Source of the DNA: a virus
Virus record (IMG/VR): IMGVR_UViG_3300042888_002524
Location: 1 to 21,411 of that record
Length of the DNA: 21,411 bases
Strand: one strand, 5' to 3'
The translations under genes and the position numbers were made by a program. Of the stretch, positions 1-6,847 are shown one piece after another (the first letter of the stretch is position 1; each line of letters opens with the position of its first letter). The notes beneath the pieces were generated by a model. It had not been told where the DNA came from, did no database searches, and was given only the letters and a program-made list of their open reading frames with translations.

Positions 1-70
1 GTAGCTGTTCTTTGACGCCCAAGTCCAGACCGGGTATTGCACCGTTCCTCAATGGGGTTGGATCATGCAT
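1..70 (-). CDS. possible 5' end of a further minus-strand gene, truncated by the window edge
   Basis: A minus-strand frame opens with ATG at 70 and stays open to base 1, giving about 23 residues that begin MHDPTPLRNGAIPGLDLG. It lies 17 nt after the stop of the GIY-YIG gene and would continue the minus-strand operon at the same tight spacing. There is no convincing Shine-Dalgarno sequence before the ATG, and I do not recognise the product. The plus strand of the same stretch carries a stop-free frame only to about position 110, with no start. The call rests on gene packing alone. Confidence 0.35.
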   Translation of the reverse strand, partial: MHDPTPLRNGAIPGLDLGVKEQL

Positions 71-87
71 CCAACACAGAGTCGTAA

Positions 88-516
88 TTAAATTTTATCT
101 TTGATGTGTGAGCCATGTACACGTACTTGTATATGGCCGTTGTAATAATCTGTTGATTCCAATACTCGTCTTGCAAATTGCTCTCGTGCCTCAATGTATG
201 AGCATTCACTTTTGCTTTTGCAATAGTAGAGTATCTCTCTGGTGAAGTTTGCGGTGCCTAGTTTGATTACGTCTGCGGTTAATTCTGGGCTTGACCCGTA
301 GTACTCACGCCAATCACTATCGATCTTGGTGCGTATCTTTTTCCGCTTTTTGATGCCGTTCTTTTGTTTTACTGTCTTGTACGTTGTTTTTGAAAATTTT
401 GCTAATTTTTTGCCTATGTACTTGCGTCCAGATAGATTATTTGTGATCTGATAAACAAATCCCACACATTCTTCGGGTAAAGTCTCAACTGGGGTGTCTT
501 GATATCGCCATGTCAT
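88..516 (-). CDS. GIY-YIG nuclease-domain protein
   Basis: This 142-aa protein has the hallmarks of a GIY-YIG endonuclease domain. The first strand carries GFVYQITN (residues 19-26, the GIY half) and is followed by RKYIGKK (31-37, the YIG half). A catalytic Arg is likely at R93 in FTREIL, and the metal-binding Glu is likely E109 in SYIEAREQF. Between the halves and the Arg there is a strongly basic stretch (about 38-64) that could contact DNA. The length fits a bare catalytic domain with little room for a separate DNA-recognition module, unlike long homing enzymes such as I-TevI. In T4-like phages such proteins are usually homing (Seg-like) or repair nucleases. It is the last complete gene of the minus-strand operon, 42 nt after the aminotransferase-like gene and without overlap, so it may be a later addition. 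The domain is fairly secure; a homing role is inference. Confidence 0.75.
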   Translation of the reverse strand: MTWRYQDTPVETLPEECVGFVYQITNNLSGRKYIGKKLAKFSKTTYKTVKQKNGIKKRKKIRTKIDSDWREYYGSSPELTADVIKLGTANFTREILYYCKSKSECSYIEAREQFARRVLESTDYYNGHIQVRVHGSHIKDKI

Positions 517-558
517 GTGAGTTTGGGAAATTGCCTTTCGTGTTATAGTTATGCTGCC

Positions 559-1620
559 TTAATATAAATTGAGTTTTTTCAAGAGATTTTGATTTTCGTA
601 TAACATGCCTAAATTATAGCGGTTTTGTTGCTGGTTAAACGGGCTACACCATGCAGTTTCACTGTGTCTGCCGTGGGCAGTGTAGTCAGTTCCCAGGCCA
701 AAATGCACCACTTTTGTAGGCTCAAGTCCTAGTTTGCTACACCAGTATTTCTGCTGATCTTGGTATTTTTTAACATTGTAGTCTGGGGGAAACTGTTGTA
801 TAATGTCCCATGCAAGTCCTGCACTGAGTCGATTGCAGATGTTCTCATCATTGCTCATCTGCATGGGATCTTCAGGTTTGATCTTGCACATGCGCACTGC
901 TATTTTGGCACACTGCACAGGGAAAGTCTTTGAGAAACTAAACGTAATTTGTTTGATACATTCTGCTGACAAATCAATATCCACAGCACCTGCACTGTTG
1001 GGCAAGTAGATAAAATCCACCAGCAGTTCTATGCCTGTGCGATTGCACTGTTCTATTAACCAGTCAAAGTCTCGGTGTTTGTCTCCAGTTAGTGCAAAAG
1101 GATAACTGCAAATGCAAATGTCTCCGGGACGCAGTGTATCATCTTCGATATACGCCCAGTTGGTACCAATGCGTGTCCATATGTCCATGTGCCACCAATA
1201 GTCGCCACGAAACACTCTGAAACGACGGTTATTATTGAACAAATAAAAATTAATAAATGATTCTTGTGTGCCGGCACTGAATCCCACGTACCGGAACAAT
1301 TCAAAGTTTCTCAGTTGATAATTTGCACTGCTGGCAATCCATGCAGGAAACTCTGATTCAAATTGTTCCACAATCCAGGGATTTAACAAATGCCGACTGA
1401 GATGAAGTCCTTGCACATAGTCAATGACCTCAGGATCTTTGATACTGTTGCCACTGCTGAATATACTGCGACTTCTGGCACGTACTGAATCAAATTGATC
1501 AGTGGCAGGAAATGCCCAGACATATTCGCCTGGTACGTCCAGCTGATCAGTGGCACTGGCCTGAGCCAATGTCCATGCCAACTGCCTTACTTGGTCAACA
1601 TCAGTTGTAAACGTTTGCAT
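559..1620 (-). CDS. PLP-dependent aminotransferase-fold protein, diverged paralogue (copy 1)
   Basis: This 353-aa protein looks like a short fold-type I PLP enzyme (class I/II aminotransferase-like). Visible landmarks are FSAGTQE (114-120, the cofactor-phosphate turn), the Asp that would pair with the pyridine nitrogen in LLVDFIYL (D202), and the Schiff-base Lys in SFSKTFP (K231). It aligns along most of its length with the protein at 2044-3060, sharing RRFR..RG-Y and HxDxD segments and the Lys loop, so the two are paralogues. The Arg that normally follows the Lys loop (SxSKxFxxxxLRxG) is replaced: here the text is CAKIAV, with K239 at that site. Either the cofactor site is altered or this copy is less active. 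Family members are usually near 400 aa, so the C-terminal small domain is abbreviated. Its start overlaps the end of the preceding small gene by 34 nt. No signal peptide is seen, so it is probably cytoplasmic. The substrate is unknown. Confidence 0.72.
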   Translation of the reverse strand: MQTFTTDVDQVRQLAWTLAQASATDQLDVPGEYVWAFPATDQFDSVRARSRSIFSSGNSIKDPEVIDYVQGLHLSRHLLNPWIVEQFESEFPAWIASSANYQLRNFELFRYVGFSAGTQESFINFYLFNNNRRFRVFRGDYWWHMDIWTRIGTNWAYIEDDTLRPGDICICSYPFALTGDKHRDFDWLIEQCNRTGIELLVDFIYLPNSAGAVDIDLSAECIKQITFSFSKTFPVQCAKIAVRMCKIKPEDPMQMSNDENICNRLSAGLAWDIIQQFPPDYNVKKYQDQQKYWCSKLGLEPTKVVHFGLGTDYTAHGRHSETAWCSPFNQQQNRYNLGMLYENQNLLKKLNLY

Positions 1621-2066
1621 GCTTGTTGATAATATTCAAAATCTTCTTCCCAATGTGGGTCATTGTTGTTTCTTTTATGTCGACTGTGCAAAATCCAACG
1701 CAGCGGTGGATTTTCAAAATTCAATTGAAATTCACCGTTGGGACCAAAAAACAAACAACTTTCATATACTTGTCCGTTGTCGGCAACAAACTGACTGTTC
1801 CATATCAGTTCCTGCAAATCATATCCATCTAACATACATCGTTCTAGTTCAAAGCTGCGATCTCGCACAATTACACCATGTTCTACCTTGGTATGTTCGG
1901 GCAGTTTGTTCCAGTGTTGGATTGTTAATCGACACGGACCCAACGCAACATTGATATCATACATATGTTCAGGCTGCGTTATTCCAGAAAACAATATTTC
2001 TTCATTGACTCGAATTGTGCAACAAGGTTCGTCAATGATATTTTTAAATTGCAGTTGTAGTTTCAT
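1587..2066 (-). CDS. small, probably beta-rich protein of unknown function between the two aminotransferase-like genes
   Basis: This 159-aa protein has no catalytic motif I can name. The N-terminal two thirds alternates short hydrophobic and polar stretches (KLQLQFKNI, CRLTIQHWNK, GVIVRDRSFEL), as a beta-sandwich would. A conserved-looking FGPNGEFQLNFENPPLRWIL segment (107-126) leads to a charged, helical C-terminus. It resembles small jelly-roll or carbohydrate-binding-like proteins I recall from marine phages, but that resemblance is weak and from memory. The gene overlaps both flanking aminotransferase-like genes (23 nt with the one before, 34 nt with the one after), so all three are very likely translated together, and a shared complex or pathway is a reasonable inference. 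No signal peptide or membrane segment is seen. The ATG at 2066 is chosen because it is the first in frame and continues the overlap pattern. Confidence 0.65.
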   Translation of the reverse strand: MKLQLQFKNIIDEPCCTIRVNEEILFSGITQPEHMYDINVALGPCRLTIQHWNKLPEHTKVEHGVIVRDRSFELERCMLDGYDLQELIWNSQFVADNGQVYESCLFFGPNGEFQLNFENPPLRWILHSRHKRNNNDPHWEEDFEYYQQACKRLQLMLTK

Positions 2067-3060
2067 TTTTTAACAATTCAAACAAGTCCCAGTTTTCAAA
2101 AACTGAGGTTAGACTGATTCTATTTGCAAACAAGTTAGGATCAAAGCTCAATTGATATTGCTGCAATAAATTGCTGCGGTTGTATTCATTCCATGTGGCA
2201 TCGCCTGTTGCAAACAACACAGAGTCACTGGCAGTGATGCCCACAGTGTTGCAAAATTCCAACTGTTGTTCACGGTAGTGATTGTAAATGTAATCACTGC
2301 TGTAGTTGCGAATCAACATGTTGCCAACTTGTGCAGACAGTGTGTTGTTATAATTTATATTGTCATGCAGACTTTGTCCATCAAATACACCGGAACGAGT
2401 ATACCGCATACCAATGCGCAAGTTGGCAACAGGAAATGCTTTGCTCAAACTAAACGCCACAGTATCAACGCATTCAGCAGTGACATCCAATTCAATACCG
2501 CCACTGATAACATAGTAGCATGCATCAATCAACACTGGTATGCCTAGCTGATTGCAGCGCAAAATGGCAAGATCATAATCTGGATGCATACTACCTGTGT
2601 CACAGAACGGTGCAGAGATTACCAAGGCATCACCGGTGACCAATGGATCATTGTCAGTGATAAAACTCCAGTCAACATCGTTGCTGAGCCATGTTTTCAA
2701 GTGATAAAAATATTCACCTACAAAACATCTAAATCGTCGGGTGCGATGTCTAAAGTAAAAACTATCAAAGGCCTGTGTGGTACCTGCGCTAAAATTAGGT
2801 TGGTATTGTGCCAGGCCTGTGATACGATTACTGCTGTGCTCTTGCAACCAAGGTGCAAAGTCTTGTTTGAAGTAGGTCAAGTGGTCAGTATGTTGCCAAG
2901 TATTGCGAGCCAATACATGATTGACTTTGTGCAAGATCGATATATCACTGATGGCTTTTGAGCCTTGATACAAGTGGCGTACCTGATCGCGATTGACATA
3001 AAAGTCTGACACATCGCGAGCAGCAATTACCCATGCTAGTTGTTTATGCAATGTCAACAT
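2044..3060 (-). CDS. PLP-dependent aminotransferase-fold protein (copy 2)
   Basis: This 338-aa protein carries a full set of fold-type I PLP signatures: SAGTTQAF (91-98) as the cofactor-phosphate turn, D179 in VLIDACYY for the pyridine nitrogen, the Schiff-base lysine K207 in SLSKAFP, and R215 in NLRIG for the phosphate. That spacing is typical of class I/II aminotransferases and related decarboxylases, although the chain is shorter than the usual 380-430 aa. It is the better preserved of two paralogues that flank the 159-aa gene. Its start overlaps the end of gp46 by 17 nt and its end overlaps the next gene by 23 nt, placing it in the recombination operon. Possible roles are amino transfer to a sugar, nucleotide, lipid or amino acid during infection; nothing in the sequence settles the substrate. 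Assignment to the fold is firm; the reaction class is inferred. Confidence 0.8.
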   Translation of the reverse strand: MLTLHKQLAWVIAARDVSDFYVNRDQVRHLYQGSKAISDISILHKVNHVLARNTWQHTDHLTYFKQDFAPWLQEHSSNRITGLAQYQPNFSAGTTQAFDSFYFRHRTRRFRCFVGEYFYHLKTWLSNDVDWSFITDNDPLVTGDALVISAPFCDTGSMHPDYDLAILRCNQLGIPVLIDACYYVISGGIELDVTAECVDTVAFSLSKAFPVANLRIGMRYTRSGVFDGQSLHDNINYNNTLSAQVGNMLIRNYSSDYIYNHYREQQLEFCNTVGITASDSVLFATGDATWNEYNRSNLLQQYQLSFDPNLFANRISLTSVFENWDLFELLKNETTTAI

Positions 3061-5125
3061 CTGTGTTATAACTGGTAAAACCGTTTTCTTTCACTACCTT
3101 GAGTATGTTCTCCACACGTCCAGCCAGTTCGTCTCTATGACTTACAAGCCATATACTCTTGTGGCGCTCACGAGTCATTTTCTTCAATAGTGCAAGACTG
3201 GCTTCTACACCCTGTGTATCCAAGCCCGAATCAATCATCTCATCAATGAACAAAATATTGATGGGATGATACAAACTTTCCCACACATCGCGGAATGCCC
3301 AACTCATACTGAGGATCAAACGATTGCGTTCACCACGACTCAAGTTGTCAAAGTCCAGCTCACGTCCCAGTTCCTCAATACTCACACTCAAATCGTTTTG
3401 GAACTTCACAGTGTGTGGCAATCCAATGCGATCCAGATAGTGGGTGAGTCGTGCGTTCAAGTAACTCAAGTTCTGATCAATAATTTTCTTGCGAACAAAA
3501 CTGTCTTTGCTGGTCAATAACTTCAATAAAAATTCTTGATGGTCTTGTACTTTGGTTAGTTCATTGATCCGGTTGTAGTCTACTGTCTGCAAGGCTTGTT
3601 GTTGCATGTCCTCAATTTGTTCGCTGTAAGGATCAGTTTCGGCGTGTTTGCTGGTAATCTGTTGCAGCAAATTGTTGACCTGTGTGGAGTGTTTGATGGC
3701 CTGTGCTTCTGTGTCGTAGTGGGTCACAGGCTGTGTGCCTAGTTCCACAGTGACATAACCCACAAGTTGTTCAGCATAAGGATCAGTTTCTGCTGCTTTG
3801 GCACTGATCTTTTGTTGTATGTTTTCTAATTCACTGCTGTGACGAATAGCTTCAGCTTCAGTCTTGTAATGTGTTGTGGGTTTGGTGCCTAACTCACCTA
3901 GTGCCTGAAGTGCTGAAGTATTTTCTATCCACTGACCATTGGTGGCCAGGGTTTGTAGTGCAGACTCTTGCAATGCTTTTCGTTTGGTTTCCAGCACAGT
4001 TTCGTGGGCACCGTCGTGAAACTCTTGACCGCAAGCATAACACTTGTGTGCTTCTAGTTCGGCAATCTCTGCTCGGAGTTTGTCCGAAGTCTTTTGTTCT
4101 CGGGCTTCATCCGCTACACAACGAGCAATGAGTTTTTCAAGTTCGGCAATGTCCTTGGCTCGTTGATTGTATGCAGCCAAGTCTTGATGTGCTTGTAGCT
4201 CTGCAACAATATCAATATGACTGAGTTGATCATAACTGACTTTTAATGCAGTAATTTCTTTGGTTTGTGTTTGTTGCCATGCAGTTTGATATGCCAGCAG
4301 TCTACCATGTGCATCTGCTTGCTTTTTGCGTTCGTTCCATAGTGCAAGTTCTTTGTGTGCCAACAGCTCTGCGTCGATGTTGACTCGGGCTAGCTCATCG
4401 TATTGACCCACTAGATATGCCAAGTCACTGTTGTATTTCTTTTGCCACAGGCCTTGACGTCGACGCAGACTTTCAATTTGTTCTTCAATTCGCTTGTTGG
4501 CTTCTTGAACAGCACGTACTCTAAACTCCTCAGAAGTAATAGCGTCCTTGGTTACTCTGTTGAGTTCTTTGATGCGTTCAGCACGTTCGCTCAACACTGT
4601 GATGCCCAACAACTGTTCAATAATAGTTCTCTGTTCATTGGCCTTCAAACTCAAAAACGGTTCAGTGTAAGTGTTCAGGGCCAGGATATGTTTGAACATG
4701 TCGTGACTCATGCCAAACACACGCTCAATGGCATCTTGTGTTTCTCGACTGTCGCCTTGTGCATTATCTGTAACAGTTTGTTCTTCACTGTCTACATAAA
4801 AACGCAACACATTGGGTTTGCGTCCTCGTTCAATCTTGTATGTCTTGCCGTTGACAGAAAAGTCCAAACTGACCAACATGCCTTTGGTGTTGGTCTTGTT
4901 TACTAGATTGTCCTTGCGAATGTTACTCAATGCTTGTCCGTACATGGCATAACTCAATGCATTGATGATTGTGGTTTTGCCTGTGCCATTGCGACTGCCA
5001 TCACCACCTAGGTCCAAATTTTCACCCAATACCAATGTAAGATCTTGACGGTCAAAGTCAATGCCTTGTGTGGCTGCACCCACACTCATGAAATTACGTA
5101 CAGTGAGATTTTTAATGTGTATCAT
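3044..5125 (-). CDS. 46: gp46 recombination nuclease ATPase subunit (SbcC/Rad50-like)
   Basis: This is the ATPase partner of gp47, forming an Mre11/Rad50-like complex that resects DNA ends for phage recombination-dependent replication. The order is classic: Walker A GDGSRNGTGKTT (41-52), a long coiled coil, a zinc hook CYAC (C362, C365), the return coil, ABC signature LSRGER (595-600), Walker B INILFIDEM (622-630) with D-loop SGLD, and an H-loop Ser-His at 662-663 (WLVSHRDE). At 693 aa it is longer than T4 gp46 (560 aa). The extra length lies in the coiled-coil arms, which contain internal repeats (residues 411-454 and 461-504, and a looser pair near 243-267 and 299-323). The start at 5125 overlaps the SGNH gene by 14 nt; no strong Shine-Dalgarno is visible, so translation is probably coupled. 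Confidence 0.97.
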   Translation of the reverse strand: MIHIKNLTVRNFMSVGAATQGIDFDRQDLTLVLGENLDLGGDGSRNGTGKTTIINALSYAMYGQALSNIRKDNLVNKTNTKGMLVSLDFSVNGKTYKIERGRKPNVLRFYVDSEEQTVTDNAQGDSRETQDAIERVFGMSHDMFKHILALNTYTEPFLSLKANEQRTIIEQLLGITVLSERAERIKELNRVTKDAITSEEFRVRAVQEANKRIEEQIESLRRRQGLWQKKYNSDLAYLVGQYDELARVNIDAELLAHKELALWNERKKQADAHGRLLAYQTAWQQTQTKEITALKVSYDQLSHIDIVAELQAHQDLAAYNQRAKDIAELEKLIARCVADEAREQKTSDKLRAEIAELEAHKCYACGQEFHDGAHETVLETKRKALQESALQTLATNGQWIENTSALQALGELGTKPTTHYKTEAEAIRHSSELENIQQKISAKAAETDPYAEQLVGYVTVELGTQPVTHYDTEAQAIKHSTQVNNLLQQITSKHAETDPYSEQIEDMQQQALQTVDYNRINELTKVQDHQEFLLKLLTSKDSFVRKKIIDQNLSYLNARLTHYLDRIGLPHTVKFQNDLSVSIEELGRELDFDNLSRGERNRLILSMSWAFRDVWESLYHPINILFIDEMIDSGLDTQGVEASLALLKKMTRERHKSIWLVSHRDELAGRVENILKVVKENGFTSYNTDVDIA
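3614..3895 (-). repeat. diverged tandem duplication inside the gp46 coiled-coil arm
   Basis: Two copies of a 44-residue unit (gp46 residues 411-454 and 461-504) start exactly 50 residues apart. Each begins ELGT-P-THY-TEA-AI and ends AETDPY-EQ. The DNA copies (3764-3895 and 3614-3745) are similar but diverged, so the duplication is old and kept at protein level. Confidence 0.85.
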
Positions 5126-5822
5126 GTGCTAAAATGTATTTTGCAATGTGTTCATGTCCTTGGGACAAATAGTGACCAGTGGCACCAGTGGCAAACGGGT
5201 CTTTCATCAACCACCATGTGTTCCAACCAATGTAACGATCAAAATTTATTTGTGACAACAGTTGCTGAATTTCTTTGTGTTCCTGATACAATTGATCATC
5301 ATTCATGAGATCAAAGCACAATAGCGATTGTACACTATAATTAAAGTTTTCCCAAGAAGTAGTCCACCGATCAATTTGATTGTTGTCGGTGTTCACCATT
5401 ACGTATGGTTTCTTTACAGACTCTAAATACCGCTGCACCATGATTATGTTTTGTAACCATAATTTAAAACTATACAAGTCGTTGTGCCATACAGCATAAT
5501 GCATTTTTCCATAATTGACAAAATTTGAATCATTGCCATACAGACTGTTGGCTAAATTGGAATTGAAATTTACAACATAATTGTTGTCAGCTCGATATCG
5601 TGTGAATCTTTCGATATAAGTCCAAGCAATATAAATTTTATCAAACTCATGAGCATTTTTTATTGCTCTGTATATGATGTGATCATTTGCATTGCCACTC
5701 ACAGCATCATTCAAAAAGTCACAACCAACAGTGTTGGCCAAAATTGCAGGCCATGCTTGAGATTTAGGTTGGCTTAAATCATCGCCATATGTGTGACTAC
5801 ATCCGTTGAAATACAATCTCAT
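5112..5822 (-). CDS. SGNH/GDSL-family hydrolase-like protein
   Basis: This 236-aa protein opens with FNGCSHTYGDDL, the block I motif of SGNH hydrolases, with Ser9 as the likely nucleophile. Block II is represented by the GN pair in AVSGNAND (G43-N44). A block III-like strand reads IYIAWTYIERF (63-73), with W-T-x-x-E-R where classical members have GxND. Near the C-terminus TGHYLSQGHEHIA (216-227) resembles block V, with H217 the likely catalytic His. Family members cleave esters on carbohydrates, lipids or acyl groups, or act as acyltransferases. There is no signal peptide, so it should act in the cytoplasm or be packaged in virions. It sits between 47 and 46, overlapping gp47 by 4 nt (ATGA) and gp46 by 14 nt, where T4 has only small genes. 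The fold is well supported; the substrate is unknown. Confidence 0.8.
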   Translation of the reverse strand: MRLYFNGCSHTYGDDLSQPKSQAWPAILANTVGCDFLNDAVSGNANDHIIYRAIKNAHEFDKIYIAWTYIERFTRYRADNNYVVNFNSNLANSLYGNDSNFVNYGKMHYAVWHNDLYSFKLWLQNIIMVQRYLESVKKPYVMVNTDNNQIDRWTTSWENFNYSVQSLLCFDLMNDDQLYQEHKEIQQLLSQINFDRYIGWNTWWLMKDPFATGATGHYLSQGHEHIAKYILAHDTH

Positions 5823-6835
5823 AAGTTTTGGTATATTTGCAACAGCAGTTTGTTGTCGTAGAATTCACTTTCAATATTGGTGAGTTGGTCTGTGACAATT
5901 TGATCCACGCTTTCAAATTTCACATCACCAGGTGCAAGGTCCACGTCCACTCCTGAAGTTTTGTTTGGTATCAAAGCCATTTCACGTAGTTGATAGTCTC
6001 GAATGAATGTTTCTTTGATGAAATTGGCTTCTTCGTATGAAATTTCAATATCTAAATTTACACGCACATGCATCCGGGGAGCCAGCAGCGTGGCAGCATT
6101 GTCAATCAAGTTGGCCAAGCCATGTACTCGGTATCTGGGTTGATCAGGCCAGGCATGATATTCGGGCTCCTTGCCCCATTCTAGTATCATCATGCCACGT
6201 TCGTCATCACCAGCGTCAGCATAGTTGTGAGGAAAGCAGTTGCCAATGTAGGTGATGTTGTTGGCAGTTTGACGTTTGTGAAAGTGTCCGGTAAACACAT
6301 GATCAAAGCCGCCAAAGTCTCCACGTTGTACTGTGCCATGATCTGGCATCTGTACCATGGCATTCATGTAGTAACCGGGCAATTCGAAATGTCCAAACAT
6401 GTACCGGCCGGTCATCTTTGGAATACGCTTGTGGTCATCGCCGCATAGCCAAGGAGCAATAACAACGTCACCGTCACTGAACCAGTCGTTACATATTGTA
6501 ACATTTGGGAGATGTCGTGCCCATTCCACGCTCTGTATATCGCGGTTATCTCGGTAATATAAATCGTGATTGCCAGGAATAAAATATACCCGATCAAAGT
6601 TGTCATTCATGTGCTCCAAGGCTCGAAGACTGTAGCTCAGGGTAACAATATTTAAGCTGGCCCTGTTGTTGTGCCAGTCACCAAGAAACATGCAAGTTTC
6701 GCAACCTTGTTCTTTTGCAGTAGCGGTTGCCCATTTGACAAAGTCCAAACAGTCGTCATTGTGTGTTTGGCTGTTGCTTTTAAGTCCGAAATGTATGTCT
6801 GTGAAGACCGCAGCCTTCTTGAATAGATTTGTCAT
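5819..6835 (-). CDS. 47: gp47 recombination endonuclease subunit (Mre11/SbcD-like)
   Basis: This is the metallophosphoesterase nuclease that works with gp46 on DNA ends. All phosphoesterase motifs are present in order: FTDIHFG (D13, H15), FLGDWHNNR (D53, H55), PGNHD (N89, H90, D91), GHFE (H149) and TGHFHKRQ (H184, H186). The length of 338 aa nearly equals that of T4 gp47 (339 aa). It starts 12 nt after the gp55 stop and ends with an ATGA overlap into the SGNH gene. Conserved motifs are intact, so it should be active. Expression from the promoter upstream of gp55 is likely, as no other promoter is evident between them. Confidence 0.97.
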   Translation of the reverse strand: MTNLFKKAAVFTDIHFGLKSNSQTHNDDCLDFVKWATATAKEQGCETCMFLGDWHNNRASLNIVTLSYSLRALEHMNDNFDRVYFIPGNHDLYYRDNRDIQSVEWARHLPNVTICNDWFSDGDVVIAPWLCGDDHKRIPKMTGRYMFGHFELPGYYMNAMVQMPDHGTVQRGDFGGFDHVFTGHFHKRQTANNITYIGNCFPHNYADAGDDERGMMILEWGKEPEYHAWPDQPRYRVHGLANLIDNAATLLAPRMHVRVNLDIEISYEEANFIKETFIRDYQLREMALIPNKTSGVDVDLAPGDVKFESVDQIVTDQLTNIESEFYDNKLLLQIYQNL

Positions 6836-6847
6836 CTACTTAGTATA

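Noticed and set aside
1-87. Left edge considered as a tRNA or terminator
   Set aside because: No cloverleaf, T-loop or hairpin with U-tract could be drawn; an open minus-strand frame is the simpler reading.
559-3060. Idea that the two aminotransferase-like genes and the middle gene are fragments of one broken gene
   Set aside because: Each paralogue is complete over the fold with its own Asp and Lys, and the middle protein does not align with either.
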